A program made the position numbers and the translations under genes. A DNA stretch of 64,000 bases from Ancylobacter dichloromethanicus (GTDB taxonomy: Bacteria > Pseudomonadota > Alphaproteobacteria > Rhizobiales > Xanthobacteraceae), in assembly GCF_018390645.1 (NCBI RefSeq), contig NZ_JAHBGC010000020.1, positions 542,869 to 606,868 on the forward strand, in the 5' to 3' direction. Below, piece by piece: positions 24,501 through 32,106 of this stretch. Position 1 is the first letter of the stretch; each line of letters opens with the position of its first letter. The notes under the pieces were generated by a model, which saw only the letters and a list, made by a program, of their open reading frames with translations, did not search any database and was not told the DNA's origin.

Positions 24501-25037
24501 TCAGCGCGCTCCGCGCCGACCGACGGTCTCCGGTTCCCTGATCATCAGCCGATAGGGACCGCTCTCTCCCGCAGCTCTAAATCCCTTGCGCCGATAGAGG
24601 CGCTGGGCGGGATTGGACTCCGCCACATGGAGCGAGGTGATGCGGCCGCGAGCGTCCGCCTCGGCGCACACCTGGTCCAGCAGGGCCCCGCCATAGCCCC
24701 GGTTGCGCATCTCCGGCAGCAGGCTGATATCGACGATTCGATGCTCGCGCGGGCCGCGATCAAGATAGAGACGGCCGACGGGAGCGCCATCGCGCTCGAC
24801 GATCAGAAACGCCGCGTCGGCATAGGCACCCGCATAATGCGCGGTCTGGCAGCGGAACTGTTGGGCGAGAAACACACGCCGGACCTCGTCCGGCCAGCCG
24901 CAACCGTCCAACTCCGGCCATCTGACGCTCTCGAACAGGGCGCCCAGGAACGCGGCGTCTTCCGGGGATTCGAGGCGGAGGGAGAGTCCGGGCCCGACGA
25001 GAGACGCAGCCCCGCACATATTCGATTGTCGGCGCAT
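24501..25037 (-). CDS. GNAT-family N-acetyltransferase
   Basis: About 178 residues with a GNAT core. Strand 4 to helix 3 carries LLPEMRNRGYGGALLDQV, which contains the R/Q-x-x-G-x-G/A acetyl-CoA pyrophosphate loop (RNRGYGG). ITSLHVAESNPAQRLYRRKGF follows, the usual N-A-x-x-x-Y end of the fold. I chose ATG at 25037; ATG 25019 is an alternative. The gene starts 13 bases after the stop of the first tail-collar gene on the same strand, and GNAT genes beside tail-collar genes form a recurrent pairing in my experience of proteobacterial genomes. The substrate is unknown. Confidence 0.75.
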   Translation of the reverse strand: MRRQSNMCGAASLVGPGLSLRLESPEDAAFLGALFESVRWPELDGCGWPDEVRRVFLAQQFRCQTAHYAGAYADAAFLIVERDGAPVGRLYLDRGPREHRIVDISLLPEMRNRGYGGALLDQVCAEADARGRITSLHVAESNPAQRLYRRKGFRAAGESGPYRLMIREPETVGRRGAR

Positions 25038-25050
25038 GGCCGGAGCCAGG

Positions 25051-25605
25051 TCACGGTCGCTCGGGCCAGAGACCTTCGAGGGCGATGCAGAATCGGAGGG
25101 CCAGATAGGGCTGGCGGTTCTCATGCGGCTGATCTCCTCCGGCCGCCGCGATAGAGCCGGACGACAGCGTCGCGTCCTGAGGCTGCGTTCCCGGCAAGAA
25201 GCTTTCAACGATCGAAGGTGGCGAATCCAGCAGATACCTGCCGACATAGGCGCTCGGGGACGGCGTGCTTGTGAGCTTGGTCCTGTCCGCATTGTGGGTG
25301 GCCAGCCGATGACGATGGCCGGGTGTTGTAAGCTCGCCGAGTTTGACGGCAGCGGCGCCCGACGACGTGCCGACCGGCACGCGGTGCAGGTTGGGCTGGG
25401 TATTTTCCTCGACGGCTCCGAGGGGAGCGCGACCCGACAGATTGGGCAAGGCGAAATCATTGCCGCGTTTGCCGTAGGTGTAACCAATGATGGCAAAAAG
25501 TGGTTGGTATATCGACTGGGGCAGGAACTGGCCGTCGCAATCAGCCCAGCCTACTGGCGCATAGTTCCACGGAAAGATGCGTATTTCGCCGATAAAAGGG
25601 TCCAT
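25051..25605 (-). CDS. Phage tail collar domain protein 1 (MdpB-like)
   Basis: A 184-residue protein of the tail collar (PF07484) type. The N-terminal block reads PFIGEIRIFPWNYAPVGWADCDG, followed by the collar signature FAIIGYTYG...FALPNLSGRAPLG and a GHRHRLATHNA segment. The C-terminus holds QPYLALRFCIALEG, the usual closing motif. Proteins of this kind occur as tail fibre bases in phages and as free-standing microcystin-dependent-like proteins in bacteria. It is the last of three tandem copies (about 30-40 percent alike by eye). No other phage gene is near, so a non-phage role is likely. Confidence 0.85.
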   Translation of the reverse strand: MDPFIGEIRIFPWNYAPVGWADCDGQFLPQSIYQPLFAIIGYTYGKRGNDFALPNLSGRAPLGAVEENTQPNLHRVPVGTSSGAAAVKLGELTTPGHRHRLATHNADRTKLTSTPSPSAYVGRYLLDSPPSIVESFLPGTQPQDATLSSGSIAAAGGDQPHENRQPYLALRFCIALEGLWPERP

Positions 25606-25618
25606 TGGAAAGTGTCCT

Positions 25619-26185
25619 TCATTCCGGAACGGGGAAGAGGCCGGATTCGGCTATGATGAAACGGATGGCCAGGGTCGGCATCGTGTTCTGATGCGTCGCG
25701 GTCAATCCACTCGGCAGGCCGCACGCTTCGCCTACGACATCCTCCTTCAGCTTCCTCGGCGTCAGACCTGTGGCATCGGCGACATAGGCGAGGCCCTTGA
25801 GGGCGCCGGGATCGGCCGAAGCGGCGGCGGCGTAGACGAGGGCGCTCGACGGCGCCGACTCCGTGGCCGGCGCTGTCGACGCCATCAGCCGATGGTTGTG
25901 CGCCGGCATGTTCTCTTCCCTGATCTCGACAGCGTCGACGCCGCCTGAAGCGCCGATGAGCCGCAGCGTCAGCCCGGGACCGGCGCCGCTACACACCGGC
26001 AGGCGTGCGCGCAGATCGGGTATCTTGAACTGCGTTCGGCCATCGCCGCCCCATGTCGTGCCAAGAAGGGAAAAGAGAGGCTCATGGTTCGCGATGGTCA
26101 GAAGCCTTCCGTCGCAGAACAGCCAGCCTCGCGGCTCGTAATTTCCGGAGAACATGCGGATTTCGCCAACATATTGATCTGCCAT
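25619..26185 (-). CDS. Phage tail collar domain protein 2 (MdpB-like)
   Basis: A 188-residue paralogue of its neighbours, starting MADQYVGEIRMFSGNYEPRGW, then LFSLLGTTWGGDGRTQFKIPD, the most canonical collar signature of the three, and MPAHNHRLMAS. It ends MPTLAIRFIIAESGLFP. AGAGGG precedes the ATG. It is spaced 13 bases from copy 1 and 62 from copy 3, so the three form one leftward operon together with the GNAT gene. Confidence 0.87.
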   Translation of the reverse strand: MADQYVGEIRMFSGNYEPRGWLFCDGRLLTIANHEPLFSLLGTTWGGDGRTQFKIPDLRARLPVCSGAGPGLTLRLIGASGGVDAVEIREENMPAHNHRLMASTAPATESAPSSALVYAAAASADPGALKGLAYVADATGLTPRKLKEDVVGEACGLPSGLTATHQNTMPTLAIRFIIAESGLFPVPE

Positions 26186-26247
26186 GTCGCCCTCTAGATT
26201 GGCGGATAATCATTGATATGATCTGAATGTAGAAGTAAAATACGGTC

Positions 26248-26805
26248 TCATCCTCTCGGCGGATAGGCGCCTGACATGCATATATAAAAGTCTATGACTG
26301 AGAACGGCTGCATGTTGTCGTGAGGCGCGGGCGCGGCGAGCCCGTAGGTCTCGAGAGATCCTTCGTTCAGGTGGGTTAGGTTGGCGGCGGCAGGGTAGGC
26401 GCCGAAGAGGAAGCGTTGCCTTGGCGGGCTCAGATCATCGGTGTTGATGGCGGCGATATGCGCCTCCGCGGCGTTGCCCGTGGTGCCAATCTGGGTGCAG
26501 GCATGGAGATCATGGGTATGTGCCGGCAGTTGGTTGACCGTGAGCCTGACGGCTTCCTGCCCTCCGACCGCACCCATGTCGTACACGTTCCCAAACTCAT
26601 CTCTTCCGTAGCCGAGGGGAACGCGACCACGCAGGTCCGGAAGGGCAAAGGTCTTCGAGCCATCCCCGCCATACATGTCGCCAAGAAGCGATCCAAGTGC
26701 TTGATATTGGGCGAAGGGCAGTATCGCGCCATCGGCTCTGCGCCAGCCCCTTGGCACCCGTGAATAGGGAAACAGGCGAATCTCGCCCAGGAAACCGTCA
26801 CTCAT
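26248..26805 (-). CDS. Phage tail collar domain protein 3 (MdpB-like)
   Basis: A 185-residue paralogue: SDGFLGEIRLFPYSRVPRGW, then LGSLLGDMYGGDGSKTFALPD, LPAHTHDLHA and the closing PFSVIDFYICMSGAYPPRG. ATG 26805 is chosen because GGGGAG lies just upstream; the longer frame to 26949 has no family sequence. It is the first gene of the tail-collar operon. Base composition here is visibly less GC-rich than in the rest of the window, which suggests the island was acquired. Upstream lies the candidate RiPP precursor on the other strand. Confidence 0.85.
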   Translation of the reverse strand: MSDGFLGEIRLFPYSRVPRGWRRADGAILPFAQYQALGSLLGDMYGGDGSKTFALPDLRGRVPLGYGRDEFGNVYDMGAVGGQEAVRLTVNQLPAHTHDLHACTQIGTTGNAAEAHIAAINTDDLSPPRQRFLFGAYPAAANLTHLNEGSLETYGLAAPAPHDNMQPFSVIDFYICMSGAYPPRG

Positions 26806-27017
26806 CTTTGCCCACTCCCCGACAAGCCGCTTCAAATCTCTGGTTGTTGCAACCGATAATGCAACCATAGAAGCATATTTTTCTCGGAACTCAAGCATAA
26901 GTTGTATTCGCATGAGTGAACGGGAATCGGCTTGATTGCCGCTTGCCAATTCTCTTGGCGACGTACAATCTGCGGCAGAGAGATGCTCGTTTTTGGTGTT
27001 TCGATCAGGGGGCTGGC

Positions 27018-27188
27018 GTGGCTGAATGGGACGATGAGGTAGGCGCGTTGTCTCAGGCTGAGACCGAGCCCAATCCCAACCCTGTTGGGATGTTGAAGAC
27101 CTGGGAGACGCCGGCTATTTCGGTCGTGCCCGCGAGTTCGGCGCAGGCCGGCGGTGGGGGGAATACAGAAGGCACGGGAACGTCTTGA
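27018..27188 (+). CDS. Candidate RiPP precursor peptide (lasso-like)
   Basis: A 56-codon frame from GTG 27018 (AGGGGG 5 bases upstream), or 32 codons from ATG 27090. The C-terminal part reads MLKTWETPAISVVPASS and then AQAGGGGNTEGTGTS. A short leader with a K-x-W-x-x-P-x-I type motif followed by a Gly/Thr/Ser-rich tail is typical of peptides handled by PqqD-like recognition domains. The tail holds a single Glu 6 residues after the first Gly of the GGGG run and ends in Ser. The position, 215 bases upstream of an asparagine-synthetase-like gene on the same strand, fits a precursor. No homologue is recalled by name and the start is uncertain; treat as a well-placed candidate. Confidence 0.45.
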   Translation: MAEWDDEVGALSQAETEPNPNPVGMLKTWETPAISVVPASSAQAGGGGNTEGTGTS

Positions 27189-27403
27189 GCGCGAAGTGCC
27201 GTTTGGGCCGGGTAGCCGATGGCATGGATTGCCACGGACTTTGAAGGCGCACGTCGCGACTCGCGCGTCTGCCGACATATCTGCTCTTATCGCGTATCGC
27301 GGGCTTTGGTCGGCTAGCTGCAGGTGATGTCTGGTTGCCGTCGGTTTGACAGCCAGCACGGCTGCGCTGATGCGGGCCTGAGCCGATAGCAAGGCAATGG
27401 TGA

Positions 27404-29278
27404 ATGGGGTTCTGCGGCGGTTGGAATCTGCCTTTCGGCTCCGTCGAGAAAGCCGTTCGTGCCTTGATGAGATCGACCCGCAGGTCGACGGGCCGGCACG
27501 CGGAGGCGGCTGCGGTATTCGCCTGCGACGATGCGGTCTTCGCAGGCGACGATCGCCTGTTCGTCGTCTTTGACGGTCGGCTGGACAACCGGGAAGAGCT
27601 CGAGCGTCGGCTTGGGGTGCCGGGGGCATCCGCTTCGGACGGTGCCATTCTGCTCGCGGCCTACCACCGATGGGGCGGGAACTGCTTCGCCCATATTGTC
27701 GGCGATTATGCCTGCGCTGTCTGGGACGATGCCAGCCGCGCCTTCTTCCTGACCACCGATCCCGGCGCGCTGCGCACCCTGTTCTTCTGGTCGGATCGCG
27801 GACGCCTGCTGTTCGCCACCGAGCAGCGCGGCCTTTTCGCCTGCCCCGACGTGCCGCGCGAACTTGACCCGGAGCAGATGGCGGCGTGGCTCGCCATGCT
27901 CCCGCGCGAACCGTTGCGCACCTTCTTTCGGGGTATCCGCCGGGTACCGCCCGGCCATCTCGTGCGGTGGTCGGCGGGCAAGTTCACGCTGGAATGCTGG
28001 TGGCGGCCCGAAAATGTGCCGACGCTGCGCCTGAAGCGCGACGAGGATTACGAGGAGGCCCTGCGCGATGTTCTCGCCGAGGCGGTGCGCTGCCGCATTC
28101 GCCCGGGCGAGCGGATCGGGACCCACCTTTCCGGGGGGCTCGACAGTTCAAGCGTGACGGCGGTCGCGGCCAGGGCGCTTGCCGAGGAGGGCAGGGGCGC
28201 GACCGCCTTCACGGCCGCGCCGCGTCATCCCCAGCCCTCCCGGCGCAACCGCTTCACCGACGAATGGCCGCACGCCGCGGCGGTGGCGGCGCTCTATTCC
28301 AACGTCGAACATGTCCGCGTCGACAATGACGCCATGCCCATGCTGGATGCGCTCGACCTGCGCGAGGCCGGGAACGACTGGCCGCTGTTGAACGCATCGC
28401 ACAATGCCTGGGACACGGCCATCCACCGCGACGCGCGCCGGCGGGGGCTGGACGTGATGCTGCAGGCTTCGATGGGCAACATGACCATCAGCTATGACGG
28501 AACGGAACTGCTGGCGAGGCGCCTGCGGAGCGGCGACGTCGTCGGCACGTTGCGAACGGTGAGGGACCTGCGCCGTGGTGGTGGACGCTCCTGGCTGGGC
28601 ATTGCCGGGCAGGCGGCCGACAGCGTCCTCCCGGTGGCGCTGCGCCGGCGCCTGCGGGCGGCGTTCGGCAAGGGGGAGGCCGGGCTCTTCGACTATTCCG
28701 CCATCCATCCCGAATTTCTGAAGCGCTCGGGGGTGGCGGAACAGGCCATCGCGCTGGGATGCAACCTGCGCAACGTCGCGCGCGCCGACAGCCGTGCGCT
28801 GCGCCTCGCCGTGCTCGACCGCTCCGATCACCGGGGGCATTCCGCCATGGCGACGCGCCGGCTCTTCGGCATCGACGTGCGCGATCCCACAGGCGACAGG
28901 CGCCTTGTCGAGCTGTGCCTGTCGATTCCCGACGAACAGTTCGCGAAAGAAGGCGTGCCGCGCTCTCTGATCCGGCGGGCGATGCGGGGCCTGCTGCCTG
29001 ATGTCGTGCTCGACGAGCGGCGCAAGGGTCTGCAGGCCGCCGATTGGCGGGTGACTTTCGACGCGGCGCTTCCAGGGTTGCGGCAGGAGGTGGCGCGGCT
29101 GCGCAACAGCCCCTTCGCCAGCGAATGCCTCGACCTGAACCGGATGGAGGCGCTGCTCGCCGCCTGGCCGGGGGTTGAAGCCACGGGTGAGCAGGCGAAT
29201 TACGACTATCTCTGCGCCTTCAGCCGGGCCTTGACCGCCGGTCGGTTCATCCGCCGCGTCGAGGGCGGCAATGGATAA
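27404..29278 (+). CDS. Asparagine-synthetase-like protein (lasso-cyclase type)
   Basis: A 624-residue protein with an N-terminal class II glutaminase-like domain (about 1-190; GRLDNREEL, GDYACAVWD, FATEQRGLFA, RRVPPGHLVRW) and a C-terminal ATP-dependent synthetase domain whose PP-loop is HLSGGLDSSSVTAV (about 246-259). It lacks the MCGIAG start with Cys2 found in true asparagine synthetases; the N-terminus is MGFCGGWNLPFG. Loss of glutaminase function is typical of cyclases that form isopeptide bonds in lasso peptides. A TGA immediately precedes ATG 27404, fixing the start, and AAGG lies 9 bases upstream. PqqD-like, HPr-kinase-like and sulfotransferase genes nearby support peptide modification over asparagine synthesis. 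Confidence 0.8.
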   Translation: MGFCGGWNLPFGSVEKAVRALMRSTRRSTGRHAEAAAVFACDDAVFAGDDRLFVVFDGRLDNREELERRLGVPGASASDGAILLAAYHRWGGNCFAHIVGDYACAVWDDASRAFFLTTDPGALRTLFFWSDRGRLLFATEQRGLFACPDVPRELDPEQMAAWLAMLPREPLRTFFRGIRRVPPGHLVRWSAGKFTLECWWRPENVPTLRLKRDEDYEEALRDVLAEAVRCRIRPGERIGTHLSGGLDSSSVTAVAARALAEEGRGATAFTAAPRHPQPSRRNRFTDEWPHAAAVAALYSNVEHVRVDNDAMPMLDALDLREAGNDWPLLNASHNAWDTAIHRDARRRGLDVMLQASMGNMTISYDGTELLARRLRSGDVVGTLRTVRDLRRGGGRSWLGIAGQAADSVLPVALRRRLRAAFGKGEAGLFDYSAIHPEFLKRSGVAEQAIALGCNLRNVARADSRALRLAVLDRSDHRGHSAMATRRLFGIDVRDPTGDRRLVELCLSIPDEQFAKEGVPRSLIRRAMRGLLPDVVLDERRKGLQAADWRVTFDAALPGLRQEVARLRNSPFASECLDLNRMEALLAAWPGVEATGEQANYDYLCAFSRALTAGRFIRRVEGGNG

Positions 29279-29316
29279 CGCCGCCCGAGGGGCGACAAGA
29301 GAGGTGGCCGGCGGCC

Positions 29317-30153
29317 TCACCCATAGCCGAGGCGTGCCATCACCCGGCCCTGCGTGGCGATCAGCCGATCCGCCAGTTCGGGCGCCAGTTCGCGGCGCCA
29401 GCTGCCGGCAATTCCGGCGCGAAAGAAGGCTGATGAGGCGTTGCGCGGGCGCTCCTTGAAGCCGGCCCGCGATTCCTGTCCCGCAAGAACAGGAAAGCTG
29501 GTCGCCTCCAGGCTGCGGCGCAGGGTTGCCGCGTCGTCGTTGAAATCGAGGAAGCGGCAAAGCCGGGCAAAGACCGCGAACGGCTCTGCCAGCATGTCCT
29601 CGTAGCGCAGCACCAGCAACCGCACGTCGGCGGCGTCCAGCCAGCTCTCGACATGGGCGCTCCATGACGAAACGAAGTGCGCCACATTCGCGTTGAGGAG
29701 CCGCTGTGAACGGCCCAGGGTTAACCGCGCGTCGGCCATTATGCCGGTGCTCTCACCTGGCGAGCAGCCGAAGTGGTGCGCCAGCGACACCGCGACGTCG
29801 CGCGGATCGCGGACGATGTAGACGACGCGGTCGATGGCGTCCGCCGGAATGGCGGGCTCACGGGCGCCGGGCGGCGAAAGGTTGGCATCGTGCGTCTTGT
29901 AGATGCCAGGCTGTGCCTCGGCGATGCGTCGGCTGGTGACGGGCCGTAGAAGCGCGATCTCCTCCAGCGTCAGGTCCGAATGTTCAAGCTCGGCGTGGAA
30001 ATCCTGCAGGCTCCGCGAGGTCAGATTGAGGATCAGCGACAGGTCGGTATTGAGATCGAGCGGCTGGCCGCCGCGCAGATGGCTGGCGAGAAAGGCACGC
30101 GTCCAGGTGTTGCCGGATTTGGGATAGGAGGCGATGAGGGTCAGGCCGCTCAT
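29317..30153 (-). CDS. Sulfotransferase of the RiPP-like locus
   Basis: A 278-residue cytosolic sulfotransferase. The 5'-phosphosulfate loop is IASYPKSGNTWTRAFLA near the N-terminus, and the 3'-phosphate motif is YIVRDPRDVAVSLAHHFG (about 110-127). A likely catalytic His follows YKTHDANL. The C-terminus holds the AGIAGSWRRELAPE segment of the Sulfotransfer_1 family. Its ATG overlaps the HPr-kinase-like stop (ATGA), so it is translationally coupled to pqqD-like and hprK-like genes. The natural acceptor is not known; the precursor peptide (Thr and Ser in its tail) is the obvious candidate. Confidence 0.85.
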   Translation of the reverse strand: MSGLTLIASYPKSGNTWTRAFLASHLRGGQPLDLNTDLSLILNLTSRSLQDFHAELEHSDLTLEEIALLRPVTSRRIAEAQPGIYKTHDANLSPPGAREPAIPADAIDRVVYIVRDPRDVAVSLAHHFGCSPGESTGIMADARLTLGRSQRLLNANVAHFVSSWSAHVESWLDAADVRLLVLRYEDMLAEPFAVFARLCRFLDFNDDAATLRRSLEATSFPVLAGQESRAGFKERPRNASSAFFRAGIAGSWRRELAPELADRLIATQGRVMARLGYG

Positions 30154-31052
30154 CCCCGCACGGTCGCCTCGATGTCGTTGAGCCAGAGCTCGGGAGGGCT
30201 GTCCGGCCGCCGTGCGAGCGTGAACACCGGCACGCTGCTGGCGATCCGTGCGCGGGCCTGGAACAGTTGCGCGGCCTTGCCCAGCAACTGGCTCAGCCGG
30301 GGTCGGAAGGTTTGCGCCGTCAGGGCGGTCAGAATATCGAGTGCGTCCGACAGCCGTTCGATGCCCGTGCTTTCGCCAGGGCCGGCGGCGCGCAGCAGAA
30401 AGATGGCGCGCAGCGGCAGCGGTTCGCGGAAGCCGGCCTCATGCACAAGATAATGGTACTTTTCCTGCCCGCGCCGGTTGCGTTCCAGCCCTTCCGTCGA
30501 GAGCGCCGCGTCCTCGATCGTGTCGCGCCAGAGCTTCAGCCGCGGAAAGGATGGACGCACCAGCACCTGATCGACGCTCTCGATGACGCACACATCGTCC
30601 GAGAGCACACGGCGGCCACGCCGCGCGAAATTGAGCGCCAGCGTGGATTTTCCCACGCCCGAATGGCCGCAGAAGGCGACCGCGCCGCCGTCCATCTCGA
30701 CGCAGGAGCCGTGCAGCGGAAGCAACCCGTGCTGATGGCAGATGAAGCCGAGCACCGAGCCGAGCAGGAAAAGCCTGATTTCGGCCGGGCTCGCCTCCGG
30801 CAGCGGCCGGATCGTGATCGCGCCCGAGGGCCGGACGAGAAACCGGCCAACCTCCGGCACCCCCAGCAGGCAGGCGCCGTCGTCGTCGACCTGCAGGAAG
30901 GAACTCGCCTCGCGGCCGCCGGGAAGCCTTTCGGGTACCTCGCCGATCTCGACCGTGAGGTCGGCGGGGCGCTCGTCGACCGTCCAGGGCATGAGTTCCG
31001 GCAGCGGAATCGCAGACCTGATGCGCCAGCCGCAGAGATATCCATCGGCCAT
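30150..31052 (-). CDS. HPr kinase-like protein (peptide Ser kinase candidate)
   Basis: About 300 residues. The C-terminal half carries the HprK-type P-loop FCGHSGVGKSTLALNFARRG, followed by LSDDVCVIE (the Asp-Asp segment that binds metal) and the LPLRAIFLL strand. The N-terminal part (about 1-130) has no HPr-binding domain and looks like the extension found in HprK homologues of RiPP clusters. In the paeninodin family such kinases phosphorylate the terminal Ser of a lasso precursor; the candidate precursor here also ends in Ser. ATG 31052 follows GGCGGG; a GTG at 31070 overlaps the PqqD stop as GTGA and is an equally possible start. Confidence 0.78.
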   Translation of the reverse strand: MADGYLCGWRIRSAIPLPELMPWTVDERPADLTVEIGEVPERLPGGREASSFLQVDDDGACLLGVPEVGRFLVRPSGAITIRPLPEASPAEIRLFLLGSVLGFICHQHGLLPLHGSCVEMDGGAVAFCGHSGVGKSTLALNFARRGRRVLSDDVCVIESVDQVLVRPSFPRLKLWRDTIEDAALSTEGLERNRRGQEKYHYLVHEAGFREPLPLRAIFLLRAAGPGESTGIERLSDALDILTALTAQTFRPRLSQLLGKAAQLFQARARIASSVPVFTLARRPDSPPELWLNDIEATVRG

Positions 31053-31066
31053 CGGACCCGCCGTGT

Positions 31067-31348
31067 TCACGCGCGTATTTCGATGAGGTTCTGGGCTTCC
31101 AGACGGGTGAGAAAGGCGAGCACGTCCTCCTCGATGCGGGCGGGAGCGGCGGCATATTCGGCGCCAAGCATGCGGCACAGATCGTCGACCCGTAACGGCT
31201 GCTCCAGCCGCCGCCAGATGCCGGCCGCCACCGCGTTCAGCCCGAAATAGAGCCCCTGTTCGGCATCGAGCAGGACCTGCGTGTCTCCCACCGCCGCTTC
31301 GAGAGGATGCGGGCGGCGGACGACTTCGGAGATCCGCGACAGAGCCAT
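31067..31348 (-). CDS. PqqD-like RiPP recognition element protein
   Basis: About 93 residues. The sequence SEVVRRPHPLEAAVGDTQVLLDAEQGLYFGLNAVAAGIW contains the winged-helix start and the typical LD...G.YFGLN...IW core of PqqD/RRE proteins, followed by LCRMLGAEYAA and a C-terminal helix LAFLTRLEAQNLIEI. Such domains bind leader peptides and present them to modifying enzymes. I chose ATG 31348 (MALSRISEVV); a longer frame reaches 31423. It is the first gene of the pqqD-hprK-sulfotransferase operon, whose promoter should lie in 31349-31517. Confidence 0.8.
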   Translation of the reverse strand: MALSRISEVVRRPHPLEAAVGDTQVLLDAEQGLYFGLNAVAAGIWRRLEQPLRVDDLCRMLGAEYAAAPARIEEDVLAFLTRLEAQNLIEIRA

Positions 31349-31517
31349 GGCTCGAACTGTGGGTTGTTGAGGCTGCCTTAACACGTAACGCGCAATTCGG
31401 GGGGCGTCCAGAGCGCGCTGCAACTATCGGCGGCGATGGCGGGCTGTATGTACGGGAGGTATTTCCTGGCGCTTGCCGGCCCGGCCGGAGCGGACTGCCT
31501 CGCCGGGCCGGGGCGAG

Positions 31518-31916
31518 TCAGGATCGTTCGGGAATTCGCGCGATCACCTTGATCTCGAAGTCGAAGCCCGCAAGCCAGGTTACCCCGATGGCGGTCCAGC
31601 TGGGATGAGGCGGCGCGCTGAAGACCTGCTGCTTGACCGCCATGACAGCGTCGAACTGGCGTTCGGGATCGGTATGGAAGGTGGTCACATCGACGATGTC
31701 GTCGAAAGTGCAGCCGGCGGCCTTGAGCGTGGCGCCCAGATTCTCGAACGCCCGTTCGACCTGGAGCCGGAATTCCGGTTCGGGGCTGCCATCGGGACGG
31801 CTGCCGACCTGGCCGGATACGAAGAGCAGGTCGCCGGAGCGGATGGCGGCCGAATAGCCGTGGGCCTCATAGAGGGCATGCCTTTCGGCGGGGAAAATGG
31901 CGTCACGCTTGGCCAT
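31518..31916 (-). CDS. RidA/YjgF-family protein
   Basis: A 132-residue protein with the family core YSAAIRSGDLLFVSGQVGS, FENLGATLKAAGCTFDDIVDVTTFHTD and a closing PSWTAIGVTWLAGFDFEIKVIARI. Archetypal RidA proteins deaminate reactive enamines and carry an Arg in the last strand region (IEI.A.A); here the end is FEIKVIARI, so catalytic identity is not certain and it may be one of the Rid subfamilies of unknown substrate. It is divergent from tetR with a 190-base shared control region that contains dyad operators. Confidence 0.88.
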   Translation of the reverse strand: MAKRDAIFPAERHALYEAHGYSAAIRSGDLLFVSGQVGSRPDGSPEPEFRLQVERAFENLGATLKAAGCTFDDIVDVTTFHTDPERQFDAVMAVKQQVFSAPPHPSWTAIGVTWLAGFDFEIKVIARIPERS

Positions 31917-32024
31917 GTCGTTTCCTTTCGATGGGCTGGGTTTGTCGGTGGCGGCCCGCGCTGACGCTCATTGCGGAAATCCGCTCCGGTTGGCTGCGCC
32001 TTCCTGGAGGCGGCCCATTCTGAT

Positions 32025-32088
32025 ATACGTTACGTATGTGAATTTGATCGCATACGCAGTGCATGTCAACTCACATGCACTGCGTATG
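32025..32088. promoter_or_regulatory. Operator region between ridA and tetR
   Basis: Three related dyads are seen. ATACGTTACGTAT at 32025-32037 is a perfect palindrome. ATACGCAGTGCAT at 32052-32064 and its inverse ATGCACTGCGTAT at 32075-32087 together form 16-base perfect arms (32051-32066 and 32073-32088, 6-base spacer). Centres are 27 and 23 bases apart. They lie 19-82 bases before the tetR start and are the likely binding sites of the divergent TetR protein. Confidence 0.65.
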
Positions 32089-32106
32089 TCAAAATGGGGG
32101 CGGGTG

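Noticed and set aside
25051-26805. Prophage remnant
   Set aside because: Only tail-collar proteins are present; no integrase, att repeats, capsid or terminase, so listed as stand-alone genes instead.
26916-27017. Longer N-terminus of the precursor frame (from GTG 26916)
   Set aside because: No ribosome-binding site and no leader-like features; GTG 27018 or ATG 27090 fit better.
30150-31348. PTS regulation (HPr kinase HprK/P with Crh/HPr)
   Set aside because: No HPr, EIIA or manX genes are near, and the protein lacks the usual HprK N-terminal domain. The RiPP context explains it better.
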